Below, one piece after another: positions 1-6,167 of a stretch of 6,666 nt of DNA. The notes beneath the pieces were generated by a model that saw only the letters and a program-made list of their open reading frames with translations, was not told where the DNA came from and did no database searches. Position numbers and translations under genes: made by a program. The DNA is from Robiginitomaculum sp. GTDB lineage: Bacteria; Pseudomonadota; Alphaproteobacteria; Caulobacterales; Maricaulaceae. The stretch is taken from the NCBI GenBank assembly GCA_002733485.1, contig NVVU01000052.1, positions 1 to 6,666 of the forward strand, in the 5' to 3' direction. Position 1 is the first letter of the stretch. Each line of letters starts with the position of its first letter.

Positions 1-887
1 CCGGTCTTGGCCCCCTGCCCGCCCTTGAAATGAAACGCCTGTACATAGTCCAGCTTGTCCCAGCCAAAACCAAAACGCGCCGAGGCCAGTTCGTAAAAAT
101 AGCGACTGTTTTGGGTGCGTTCCTCTTCCAGCATCCCGCCTTCGCCAGAACATATGCCCGTCCCGGCCAGCTCTGCACCGCGAGCCAGAGCAATCTTGGC
201 CGAGGCCGAAAGCGCCCCAAAACTCATGTCAGAAACAAATAACGGAATGGATAGTTGCAATGGCTTTTTTGCAGCCGGTCCAATCACCACTTCGGTGCCC
301 ACATTGTCATCGTCCAGCAAAGGCAGGCGCGCAAGCTGGGCCGTAAGCACCTGGATATCATCCCACGAGGGCAGCAGGGGCCGGGGCACCCCCATGGAGC
401 CCACGGCGCCGTGGGGGCCAGTTTTGCCAAGACCATCACGGGCATAGGCCATGATTTGCGCGTTATAGGGTTCTTCGTCGGTGCCATGAGAGGTGTCTGC
501 GTATTGCCCCAGATAGGCGTCGCGATCAAAGGCCTGTGGGTGGATGGCATGCCAGTCTGCAATTTCGGTTTCGTCTACATAAACGCTGCCATCTTCAATC
601 CAGGCATTAAACCGGTACAGGACTTCTGAATTGGCGTATTCGCTGACCCCGGTTTCAAGGTTGTAATCCCAATTATGCAAACCACAGATAAGGTTATCAT
701 CCTCGTCGACATAGCCATCGGCCATCAGCGCACCGCGATGCAGGCACCGCCCATAGAGCACGCTGACCTTGTCATCATAACGGGTCACCACCAGATCGAC
801 ATTGGCCACCAGCGCGTGTTGCGGTTGACGGTCTTGCAAGGTTTCCCAATCAGCAATGACGCACGGTGATATTTTTTTTTGGGCCAT
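1..887 (-). CDS. Rieske [2Fe-2S] / FMN-binding glutamate synthase-type fusion protein, N-terminal part (truncated by window edge)
   Basis: The reading frame is open for 295 codons from ATG at 887 to the window edge. An in-frame TGA at 896-894 makes this ATG the most upstream possible start. Residues about 1-105 form a Rieske domain: C48-x-H50 followed by RG, then C68-x2-H71 followed by NWDYNLETG, the full two-Cys/two-His set for a [2Fe-2S] cluster. From about residue 200 the sequence matches the FMN-binding central domain of glutamate synthase: SDMSFGALS at 219-227, SGEGG at 247-251 and KGGQGAKT at 288-295, where the window ends. There is no N-terminal glutamine amidotransferase domain and no signal peptide, so a cytoplasmic redox enzyme is likely. 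The substrate is unknown: the fold suggests glutamate or amine chemistry with FMN, with the Rieske centre as electron carrier, but this is inference. The 3Fe-4S cysteines of classical enzymes would lie outside the window. Domain identity is firm; function is not. Confidence 0.9.
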   Translation of the reverse strand, partial: MAQKKISPCVIADWETLQDRQPQHALVANVDLVVTRYDDKVSVLYGRCLHRGALMADGYVDEDDNLICGLHNWDYNLETGVSEYANSEVLYRFNAWIEDGSVYVDETEIADWHAIHPQAFDRDAYLGQYADTSHGTDEEPYNAQIMAYARDGLGKTGPHGAVGSMGVPRPLLPSWDDIQVLTAQLARLPLLDDDNVGTEVVIGPAAKKPLQLSIPLFVSDMSFGALSASAKIALARGAELAGTGICSGEGGMLEEERTQNSRYFYELASARFGFGWDKLDYVQAFHFKGGQGAKT

Positions 888-1090
888 GTATATTCAGTAC
901 GCCGCCACGACGCAGCCTCTCTTCGTCATGAATCTCCAAGCAAAGCATACACGGCCTTTGCTGCAAAGCGATTCACAAGTGTAACTTTACCAACACGCAT
1001 GTAACAAAAGCCCGTGTGATATTGTCAATTTTTCTTGCACCGCGCCATTGGTACCCGTAAGTCCGTGTTTCAGAATAAAAAGAACACATC
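888..1090. promoter_or_regulatory. Divergent intergenic region with candidate promoter and operator sequences
   Basis: This 203-base region separates two divergently transcribed units and must hold, or lie next to, both promoters. Visible elements are: an inverted repeat CTTTGC-T-GCAAAG at 956-968, with a further GCAAAG at 940-945; a direct repeat TGTAAC at 980-985 and 1000-1005, 20 bases apart or about two helical turns; and a short GTGT/ACAC inverted pair at 979-996. A weak sigma-70-like match for the efflux operon is TTGGTA at 1048-1053 and AGAATA at 1072-1077 with an 18-base spacer. This would place the transcript start very close to the ATG at 1091. No regulator gene is adjacent. The role as a divergent control region is inferred from gene orientation; the individual elements are only candidates. 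Confidence 0.4.
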
Positions 1091-2155
1091 ATGAAAAAGT
1101 CCCACCTCGCCGCCACGATCATTGCCACCATATCCATTCTGTACTTTGGACTTAACGCGCTTTTTGCCAGGCCAGCGTCCGGACCACAGGATAAGGGCGT
1201 TAGGCTTGAAAAAAGTCTGGCCTTCAAAGTTGTGGTGCGCGATATCACTGCCAGCCAACGGCCTGGTGTTTTAATTTTGCGCGGGCGCAGCGAAGCGGCA
1301 CGCACGGTCAGTGTACGTGTAGAAACCGCCGGTGCGGTTGCGGAGGCGCCGGCTCAGGAAGGCTCCCAGGTCAAAAAAGGTGATGTTTTGTGCCGCCTGT
1401 CCGTACAGGCGCGCCAGGCCAATCTGGATCAGGCCCGAGCCAACCGTCAGGCACGAAAGCTAGAATGGAAAGCGGCAAAAACCCTGGAACGCAAAGGACA
1501 CCGTTCTGCCAATCAGACGGCTTCGGCCAAGGCGGCTTATGATGCGGCCTATGCCTCCGTAAGGCAGGCCGAAATAGAGCTTTCCAACATTAATATACGG
1601 GCGCCCTTTGATGGGGTGTTTGAGCGGCGCAATGCAGAAATTGGCGACTATCTCACCACGGGGCAAAGCTGCGGTGTAGTGGCTGAACTTAATCCTCTTA
1701 TTGTTGTCTCTAATGTATCGGAACAAGATGTGTCCAAGGTTCGGTTGGGCATGCCAGGCAGTGCAAGCCTTGCCTCTGGCCAGAGCCTTACCGGCACTAT
1801 CCGTTATGTGAGCCCCATCGCAGACAGTATGACACGGACATTTCGCATTGAATTGAAAGCGGATAATCCGGACGGATATTTGCGCGCCGGCATGACGGCA
1901 AATCTGCGTCTTAAGCGCGATCCTGTACTGGCCCAGCACATTCCCACAGACACCATGGTACTGGACGATAACGGCGTCCTGGGCGCCCGGGTTGTGGATG
2001 AGAACCGCCGGGTACGGTTTTACCCGATCCAGCTCATCGAAGACGAAGGCAACGGGGTTTGGGTAACGGGTCTGCCAGATCAGGCCAGGCTGATTGTCGA
2101 AGGCCAGGACTTTGTCAGCGCTGGCAGTCAGGTTGATTGGGTAACAGAACCATGA
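1091..2155 (+). CDS. RND efflux system periplasmic adaptor subunit (membrane fusion protein, HlyD/AcrA type)
   Basis: A 354-residue protein of normal length for an AcrA/MexA-type adaptor, which bridges an RND pump to an outer-membrane channel in the periplasm. A hydrophobic N-terminal segment at about residues 6-26, ending in ALFA, acts as an export signal or membrane anchor. There is no lipobox cysteine, so it is probably not a lipoprotein. Two lipoyl/biotinyl-like half-motifs flank an Ala/Gln/Arg-rich helical hairpin (about 104-165): the first around VKKGDVLCRL at 94-103, the second at RAPFDGVFERRNAEIGDY starting at 170. A beta-barrel (about 205-285) and a membrane-proximal domain follow. 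The start is preceded by only a weak A-rich ribosome site. The stop overlaps the pump gene start (ATGA), showing translational coupling. Substrate cannot be told from the sequence. Confidence 0.93.
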   Translation: MKKSHLAATIIATISILYFGLNALFARPASGPQDKGVRLEKSLAFKVVVRDITASQRPGVLILRGRSEAARTVSVRVETAGAVAEAPAQEGSQVKKGDVLCRLSVQARQANLDQARANRQARKLEWKAAKTLERKGHRSANQTASAKAAYDAAYASVRQAEIELSNINIRAPFDGVFERRNAEIGDYLTTGQSCGVVAELNPLIVVSNVSEQDVSKVRLGMPGSASLASGQSLTGTIRYVSPIADSMTRTFRIELKADNPDGYLRAGMTANLRLKRDPVLAQHIPTDTMVLDDNGVLGARVVDENRRVRFYPIQLIEDEGNGVWVTGLPDQARLIVEGQDFVSAGSQVDWVTEP

Positions 2156-5100
2156 GTGGCATAGTCGCCGCCGCGATTGACCGCTGGCGCACCTCTTTGC
2201 TGGTGCTCTTCACTGGCTTGCTTGCCGGCGTTTTGTCCTATGCAAACCTGCCAAAAGAATCTGATCCGGATATTCCGATACCGTATATTTATGTTGGTGT
2301 ACCATTAGAAGGCGCGTCCCCCGAAGATGCAGAACGACTGGTGGTCAGGCCACTGGAAACCGAGCTTCGAGCCCTGGAGGGGGTGAAAGAGCTGAATTGT
2401 GCAGCGCTGGTTGGCATCGGCATGTGTGTCATCGAGTTTGAGGTCAATTTTAACCAGAATCAGGCCCTGATTGATGTGCGCGACAAAGTGGATAATGCCC
2501 GCCGTCGTTTTCCCGCTGAGGTCGACGAATGGACCGTGCGGGAGTTTAACGCCAGCCTGCAGCCCGTATTGGCCATCACGCTTTATGGCGAGGCGCCGGA
2601 ACGTACATTATATGCGCTTGCCAAGGAATTGGAGCGCGAGCTGGAGGCCCTGCCGACCATTTTGAATGCGGACCTTTCGGGCGCCCGGGAAGAGGTGCTG
2701 GAGATTGAAATCGATCCGGCACGTCTTGAAGGCTATGATATCACTTATGAGGAAATTCTGGCCGCCGTTTCGGGCAATAATACGCTGATCACTGCGGGTA
2801 ATCTGGATACCGGAACGGGGCGTTTTCAGATCAAGGTGCCGGGGTTGATTGAAAATGCCAACGATCTTCTGAACCTGCCCATCCGCGCTGAAGGAGACCG
2901 GGTCATCCTGTTGCGCGATGTTTCCAGCATCAAGCGCACCTTCAAAAATGCTGATAGCTATGCCCGTTTTAACGGCAAGCCGGCCATTGCCCTGCAAGTG
3001 GTAAAACGGCTGGGCGCCAATCTGATTGAAACGACCCGGAGCGCCCGCCTCGTTGCCGACAGGTTAAGTGAAGACTGGCCCCAAAGCGTACACATCGCCT
3101 ATAGTCTTGATCAGTCTACATGGATCCGAGATTCCATGAACCAGTTGATCGCTTCGGTCACTACAGCGATTTTGCTGGTGATGATTCTGGTGGTCGGAGC
3201 ACTGGGCCTGCGTTCAGGTCTGCTGGTTGGATTTGCCATACCCGGCAGCTTCTTTTTGGCATTTTTCCTGATAGGCCTGGCTGGCATGAGCATTAATTTC
3301 ATGGTGCTTTTTGGCATGGTGCTGTCGGTCGGCATGCTGGTCGATGGGGCCATTGTCATCGTTGAATACGCTGATCGCAAAATGGCCGAAGGGCTTGACC
3401 GGGTAGAGGCCTATAAACTGGCGGGCCAGCGTATGTTCTGGCCGGTGGTGTCCTCAACTGCCACCACACTGGCCGCCTTTGTGCCGTTTCTTTTCTGGGA
3501 TAGCATGCCCGGTAAATATATGAGTTTTTTACCAAAAACGCTCATTCTTGTATTACTGGCCTCGCTTTCCATGGCCTTGTTGTTTTTACCGGCCATCGGG
3601 TCACTGATTGGCAAGCGCCCCGATGATGCCAATGATGCCATTGGCAAGGTCAGCGCTGGTGCCGGGGCACCAACGGCATTGCCCGGCTTTACCGGCATGT
3701 ATGCGCGCTTGATCGCTCGGCTGGTCAAACGCCCCATTATGGTATCCATGACTGCACTCTTTGTGGTGGTTAGCGTTTTTATGTGGTTCGGGGCCACGCC
3801 GCACCGGTCCGTATTTTTTCTGGCCACCGAGCCAGAACAGATTTTCGTTTACGTTCGCGCCAGAGGCAATCTATCGCCCCGCGAACAGGACAGTCTGGGC
3901 AATATGGTCTCGAACCGGATTCTGGGCATAGAAGGTATTGAATCAATTTATATGACGACCGGGGCAGGCAGCTCGGTTGGCGGGTCCAATTCACCGCCTC
4001 CCGAAGATACGGCCGTGACCTTGTTTGTCGATTTTCTTCCTTTTGGCGAACGACGTAATGGACATGAAATCGTGGCTGATATTGCCAAACGGGTCGCCAA
4101 TGTGCCCGGTGTCATTACTGAATTGCGCGAATTGCAAAGAGGGCCGCCCGTTGGCAAGGACATTCGGATAGAGATGATGGGCACAGACCCGGTCGCCTTG
4201 ACCCGTACAGCACAGATGATCCGTGCGCATTTTAATGATATGGACAGCCTGCGCGATATTGAAGACACGCTGCCTTTGCCCGGAGTGGAGTGGCAACTGG
4301 ACGTGGACCGCGAACAGGCCGGGCGCTTCAAGGTAAATATTTCGAGTGTCGGTGCCGCCGTACAATTGCTGACCAATGGTATTCTGGTTGGCCGATACCG
4401 GCCGGATAATTCAGATGAGGAACTGGATATCCGTGTGCGCTTCACCCCCGAAGCACGCGACATTGACCAGCTCGACCGCCTGCGCGTAACCACGCCGCTG
4501 GGGCCGGTGCCGGTGTCCAACTTTGTCACCCGCAAGGCCAGCCAGCGTATTGACAAGATCTCCCGCCGGGATGGCCGCCGGGTGATCGAAGTTCGCGCCA
4601 ATGCCCGAGAAGGCTATGCGGCCAACCTTCTCATAGAAGAAGTGAAAGACTGGCTGCCCACCGCTGGTCTGCCCAAAGGCGTTAGTGTGAACTTTCGCGG
4701 AGCTGACGAGGAAACCGCCAATGCGTCCAGCTTTTTCATCGGGGCCATGGGGGCAGCACTCTTTATGATGGCGGTGATACTGCTGATGCAGTTTAATAAT
4801 ATCTGGCACGTTTTCCTGACCCTGCAGGCGGTGGTGTTATCCATTACCGGCGTGCTGATCGGTATCCAATTAAACGCCCCGCTGGATTATATCAGTGTAC
4901 TGATGGTTGGGACCGGTGTCGTGGCGCTGGCCGGGATTGTGGTCAACAATAATATCGTGCTGATTGATACCTATCACCATATGCGAGAGATGGGTTATGA
5001 GCCTGATGAAGCGGTGATCCGTACGGCGGCGCAACGCCTGCGCCCGGTATTGCTAACTACTATCACCACCATTTTGGGCCTGTTGCCCATGGTGTTCATG

Positions 5101-5346
5101 ATCAATGCCAATTTTTTTAAAGGTGAAATTACCATTGGTGGTCCAGCGGCAGAATGGTGGGTGCCGCTGGCCGCCACCGTGGTGTGGGGGCTTAGCTTTG
5201 CCACCTTGCTGACGTTGATCCTGACCCCGGTTTTGTTGGGTGCGCCATCGCGGGTGCGCGTGGGGATTGCCAATGTTCAAAACTTCATTGGCGACATGTT
5301 TTCCAGGCTGATCGGCAAAGTAAAGCGCCATCACCCTGCCGAATAA
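2152..5346 (+). CDS. RND efflux transporter permease subunit (AcrB/AcrD/AcrF family)
   Basis: A 1064-residue inner-membrane proton/drug antiporter, full length for the family and without frameshifts. ATG at 2152 is chosen over the in-frame TTG at 2137 because its ATGA overlaps the adaptor stop and gives the usual short N-terminus before TM1 (about residues 11-30). A large periplasmic porter region follows, starting with DPDIPIPYIYVGVPLEGASP. TM2-TM6 span about 331-483, TM7 about 529-547, the second periplasmic half about 548-860, and TM8-TM12 about 861-1028. The TM4 motif reads MLVDGAIVIVEYADR: the proton-relay Asp is D398, while the second Asp of AcrB (D408 there) is Gly399. In TM10 the AcrB lysine region reads GIVVNNNIVLID (928-939). 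I believe both are features of an alphaproteobacterial subfamily rather than damage. The pump should act as a trimer with the adjacent adaptor and an outer-membrane factor encoded elsewhere. Substrate unknown. Confidence 0.95.
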   Translation: MSGIVAAAIDRWRTSLLVLFTGLLAGVLSYANLPKESDPDIPIPYIYVGVPLEGASPEDAERLVVRPLETELRALEGVKELNCAALVGIGMCVIEFEVNFNQNQALIDVRDKVDNARRRFPAEVDEWTVREFNASLQPVLAITLYGEAPERTLYALAKELERELEALPTILNADLSGAREEVLEIEIDPARLEGYDITYEEILAAVSGNNTLITAGNLDTGTGRFQIKVPGLIENANDLLNLPIRAEGDRVILLRDVSSIKRTFKNADSYARFNGKPAIALQVVKRLGANLIETTRSARLVADRLSEDWPQSVHIAYSLDQSTWIRDSMNQLIASVTTAILLVMILVVGALGLRSGLLVGFAIPGSFFLAFFLIGLAGMSINFMVLFGMVLSVGMLVDGAIVIVEYADRKMAEGLDRVEAYKLAGQRMFWPVVSSTATTLAAFVPFLFWDSMPGKYMSFLPKTLILVLLASLSMALLFLPAIGSLIGKRPDDANDAIGKVSAGAGAPTALPGFTGMYARLIARLVKRPIMVSMTALFVVVSVFMWFGATPHRSVFFLATEPEQIFVYVRARGNLSPREQDSLGNMVSNRILGIEGIESIYMTTGAGSSVGGSNSPPPEDTAVTLFVDFLPFGERRNGHEIVADIAKRVANVPGVITELRELQRGPPVGKDIRIEMMGTDPVALTRTAQMIRAHFNDMDSLRDIEDTLPLPGVEWQLDVDREQAGRFKVNISSVGAAVQLLTNGILVGRYRPDNSDEELDIRVRFTPEARDIDQLDRLRVTTPLGPVPVSNFVTRKASQRIDKISRRDGRRVIEVRANAREGYAANLLIEEVKDWLPTAGLPKGVSVNFRGADEETANASSFFIGAMGAALFMMAVILLMQFNNIWHVFLTLQAVVLSITGVLIGIQLNAPLDYISVLMVGTGVVALAGIVVNNNIVLIDTYHHMREMGYEPDEAVIRTAAQRLRPVLLTTITTILGLLPMVFMINANFFKGEITIGGPAAEWWVPLAATVVWGLSFATLLTLILTPVLLGAPSRVRVGIANVQNFIGDMFSRLIGKVKRHHPAE

Positions 5347-5421
5347 CCGCTGGAAAGTTTAATACGCTTCAAAGCAAGACCAGGTACCAAACTGCACGAC
5401 TTTACACCCCTGACAGGGGAT

Positions 5422-5449
5422 GGGGACAAGGTCGCTTTATCCCCGTTTT
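5422..5449 (+). terminator. Candidate intrinsic terminator of the RND efflux operon
   Basis: GGGGACAAGG at 5422-5431 pairs with CTTTATCCCC at 5435-5444 around a TCG loop. The stem has ten positions, with one C/A mismatch and one G-T wobble, and is followed by GTTTTCC. It lies 76 bases after the pump stop codon. A smaller hairpin, CCCCT-GAC-AGGGG at 5407-5419, comes immediately before. The T tract is only four bases long, so termination efficiency is uncertain. Confidence 0.4.
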
Positions 5450-5453
5450 CCAT

Positions 5454-5554
5454 AGGGGCCATAAGGGGTAAAAAGAGGTATTTGAGGGGCTCTTTAGGGT
5501 CGTTTTACGCGCATTCAGGGGTCAATAAGGGGTAATTGAAGGTTTTCTGAGGGG
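5454..5554 (+). repeat. Degenerate tandem repeat of AGGGG units, period about 32 bp, phased with the DNA helix
   Basis: G runs begin at 5455, 5465, 5486, 5497 (GGG only), 5518, 5529 and 5551, with spacings of 10, 21, 11, 21, 11 and 22 bases. This amounts to about three units of 31, 32 and 33 bases, each starting with AGGGG and containing a second G run about 11 bases on. Units one and three are the most alike: 5454-5489 and 5517-5554 share AGGGG, then TAAGGGGTAA (5462-5471 and 5526-5535), then AGGT, then GAGGGG, at roughly 79% identity by eye over 38 columns with two small gaps. The middle unit has diverged. Function is unknown. Confidence 0.55.
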
Positions 5555-5569
5555 TAAGAATTGCCCCTC
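5549..5569. other. GAGGGG/CCCCTC hairpin
   Basis: GAGGGGTAA at 5549-5557 pairs with TTGCCCCTC at 5561-5569 around a GAA loop, a nine-base stem with one wobble pair. On the plus strand it is followed by only TTT before G, so it is at best a weak second terminator. It also forms the last unit of the G-run repeat. Confidence 0.4.
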
Positions 5570-5607
5570 TTTGACCCTCGAATGATCTATGCGGAGGATA
5601 ACCTCAT

Positions 5608-5679
5608 CCGTCGTCCCGGCGCAGGCCGGGACCCATTTTGATGCACCAAGATGGATCCCGGCCTGCGCCGGGACGACGG
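5608..5679. repeat. 72-nt near-perfect palindrome of the PAQAG/PACAG dispersed repeat class (REP-like)
   Basis: Two 33-base arms (5608-5640 and 5647-5679) pair around a six-base ATGCAC loop with only two mismatches (5632/5655 and 5637/5650, the latter a T/G). The core of the left arm is CGTCGTCCCGGCGCAGGCC and the right arm is its reverse complement. Read through in frame, both strands give the PAQAG..H and PACAGTT peptides typical of dispersed intergenic palindromes in many alpha- and some gammaproteobacteria. The position between two convergent operons is typical of such elements. It is non-coding; the transcript would fold into one long hairpin. No T tract follows, so it is not a classical terminator. 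Confidence 0.85.
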
Positions 5680-5747
5680 GGTGTGGACTATGCGGACTTA
5701 TCCCACATCGGCGGCGTTGGGGTATAGTGTTTGCTATCGCCCATCGC

Positions 5748-5774
5748 CTCATCCAGAGCCTGTCGAAGGATGAG
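5748..5774. repeat. 27-nt palindrome of the SLSKDER dispersed repeat class
   Basis: CTCATCC at 5748-5754 and GGATGAG at 5768-5774 form a perfect seven-base stem around the 13-base loop AGAGCCTGTCGAA. On the minus strand the element reads CATCCTTCGACAGGCTCTGG, which I recognise as a widely dispersed intergenic repeat of alphaproteobacteria; on the plus strand it translates as SLSKDER. It begins six bases past the stop codon of the DUF4177 gene. No T tract follows on either strand, so it is not a classical intrinsic terminator. Confidence 0.65.
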
Positions 5775-5779
5775 AGACG

Positions 5780-5962
5780 CTAGAACGGACGTTTGAAATA
5801 AAAGTAAAACTCTGCCTGAACCATGGTGGGGGCACTGATCAGTTCCCAGCCTTCCAGACCCCTGCGGTTAAGAACATCGGTTATATATTCTCTTTTTGTC
5901 GAGGCTTTCGCAAAAACAGGTGGCCTGATGCTCTCGACTTTATAGACCCATTTAGTTTTCAT
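5780..5962 (-). CDS. DUF4177 domain-containing small protein
   Basis: A 60-residue protein. The N-terminal MKTKWVYKVESI, the central LNRRGLEGWELISA (about residues 32-45) and the C-terminal FYFYFKRPF match the usual DUF4177 pattern: a YKV strand, a helix ending in G.EGWEL, and a closing strand ending in FKRP. It fills the normal length for the family, which has no established biochemical role. No signal peptide or membrane segment is seen. The ATG overlaps the TGA of the upstream ribbon-helix-helix gene by four bases (ATGA), and GAGGAA lies eight bases upstream, so start choice is secure and translation is probably coupled. It is the last gene of the minus-strand operon. A stretch at about residues 14-24 (PPVFAKASTKR) is longer than the short loop I expect there. 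Confidence 0.8.
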   Translation of the reverse strand: MKTKWVYKVESIRPPVFAKASTKREYITDVLNRRGLEGWELISAPTMVQAEFYFYFKRPF

Positions 5963-6156
5963 TTCTTCTGTTCCTCAGTCTCTATGGCCTCTGGCGGACG
6001 TTCGCGCAGGCGCCCGGCGCGACGCAAAGCATCGCGCAGGACAAATTCGATCTGCCCGTTCAAGGATCGCAATTCATCATCCGACCAGCGTTTCATCGCC
6101 ATCAGAATGTCTGCATGAATGCGAAGGGGATAGGATTTTTTGACCTTGTGGGTCAC
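5959..6156 (-). CDS. Ribbon-helix-helix (Arc/HicB-antitoxin-like) DNA-binding protein
   Basis: A 65-residue basic protein starting at GTG. Residues 6-13 (KKSYPLRI) form the expected DNA-contacting beta-strand, residues about 15-28 helix 1, and residues about 31-47 (SLNGQIEFVLRDALRRA) helix 2, a good fit to the Arc/MetJ ribbon-helix-helix fold. A charged, probably disordered tail follows. Such proteins bind operator DNA as dimers; this one may autoregulate its operon, but that is inference. GTG at 6156 is preceded by AGGGGG five bases upstream, overlapping the stop of the SPFH gene. The stop overlaps the DUF4177 start. The frame is the same as that of the upstream SPFH gene, separated by its TAG stop and three further codons. 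No toxin gene lies beside it, so an antitoxin role is not supported. Confidence 0.8.
   Translation of the reverse strand: MTHKVKKSYPLRIHADILMAMKRWSDDELRSLNGQIEFVLRDALRRAGRLRERPPEAIETEEQKK
5971..5976 (-). promoter_or_regulatory. Ribosome binding site of the DUF4177 gene
   Basis: GAGGAA on the minus strand sits eight bases before the ATG at 5962, inside the 3' end of the ribbon-helix-helix gene. It fixes the start and allows independent as well as coupled initiation. Confidence 0.65.
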
Positions 6157-6161
6157 ACCAA

Positions 6162-6167
6162 CCCCCT
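6162..6167 (-). promoter_or_regulatory. Ribosome binding site of the ribbon-helix-helix gene, overlapping the SPFH stop
   Basis: AGGGGG on the minus strand shares its first two bases with the TAG stop codon of the SPFH gene and lies five bases before the GTG at 6156. It supports the GTG start, since no other start codon fits between the stop and this site. Confidence 0.55.

Larger units (their letters stand above)
5347..5779. other. Gene-free region between convergent operons, rich in repeats
   Basis: This 433-base stretch lies between the stop of the RND pump gene and the stop of the DUF4177 gene, so both operons end here. I see no credible gene. It carries two G/C hairpins (5407-5449), a degenerate G-run tandem repeat (5454-5554), a 72-nt palindrome (5608-5679) and a 27-nt palindrome (5748-5774), each listed separately. 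The stretch 5680-5747 shows only a weak ATAG/CTAT hairpin. Confidence 0.75.

Noticed and set aside
30..629. Plus-strand open frames opposite the Rieske-GOGAT gene
   Set aside because: The minus strand encodes clear Rieske and GOGAT motifs over the same bases, and the plus-strand products show no domain.
928..984. 18-codon open frame upstream of the adaptor gene as a leader peptide
   Set aside because: It has no ribosome binding site, no runs of regulatory codons and no attenuator-like hairpin after it.
2137..2154. TTG at 2137 as start of the RND pump gene
   Set aside because: It only adds five residues inside the adaptor gene. The ATG at 2152 overlaps the adaptor stop as ATGA, the usual coupling, and gives a normal N-terminus.
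3948..4601. 217-residue open frame antisense to the pump gene
   Set aside because: It is Ser/Arg-rich low-complexity sequence, opposite a strongly conserved RND gene, with no recognisable domain. The same applies to other long antisense frames at 1460-1939, 2608-2997, 3411-3827, 3991-4365 and 4411-4809.
5454..5554. CRISPR array
   Set aside because: The repeats are diverged, the units are too short, the spacers are not unique, and there are no cas genes.
5522..5783. Small open frames on both strands across the 72-nt palindrome
   Set aside because: Their only recognisable content is the PAQAG/PACAG and SLSKDER peptides created by dispersed non-coding repeats.
5880..5925. In-frame repeat insertion in the DUF4177 gene (region reading PPVFAKASTKR)
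   Set aside because: It is slightly long for the loop, but no clear match to either palindrome in the window could be made by eye.
5959..6156. Antitoxin of a toxin-antitoxin pair
   Set aside because: The fold fits, but neither neighbour resembles a known toxin; the partners are SPFH and DUF4177 proteins.
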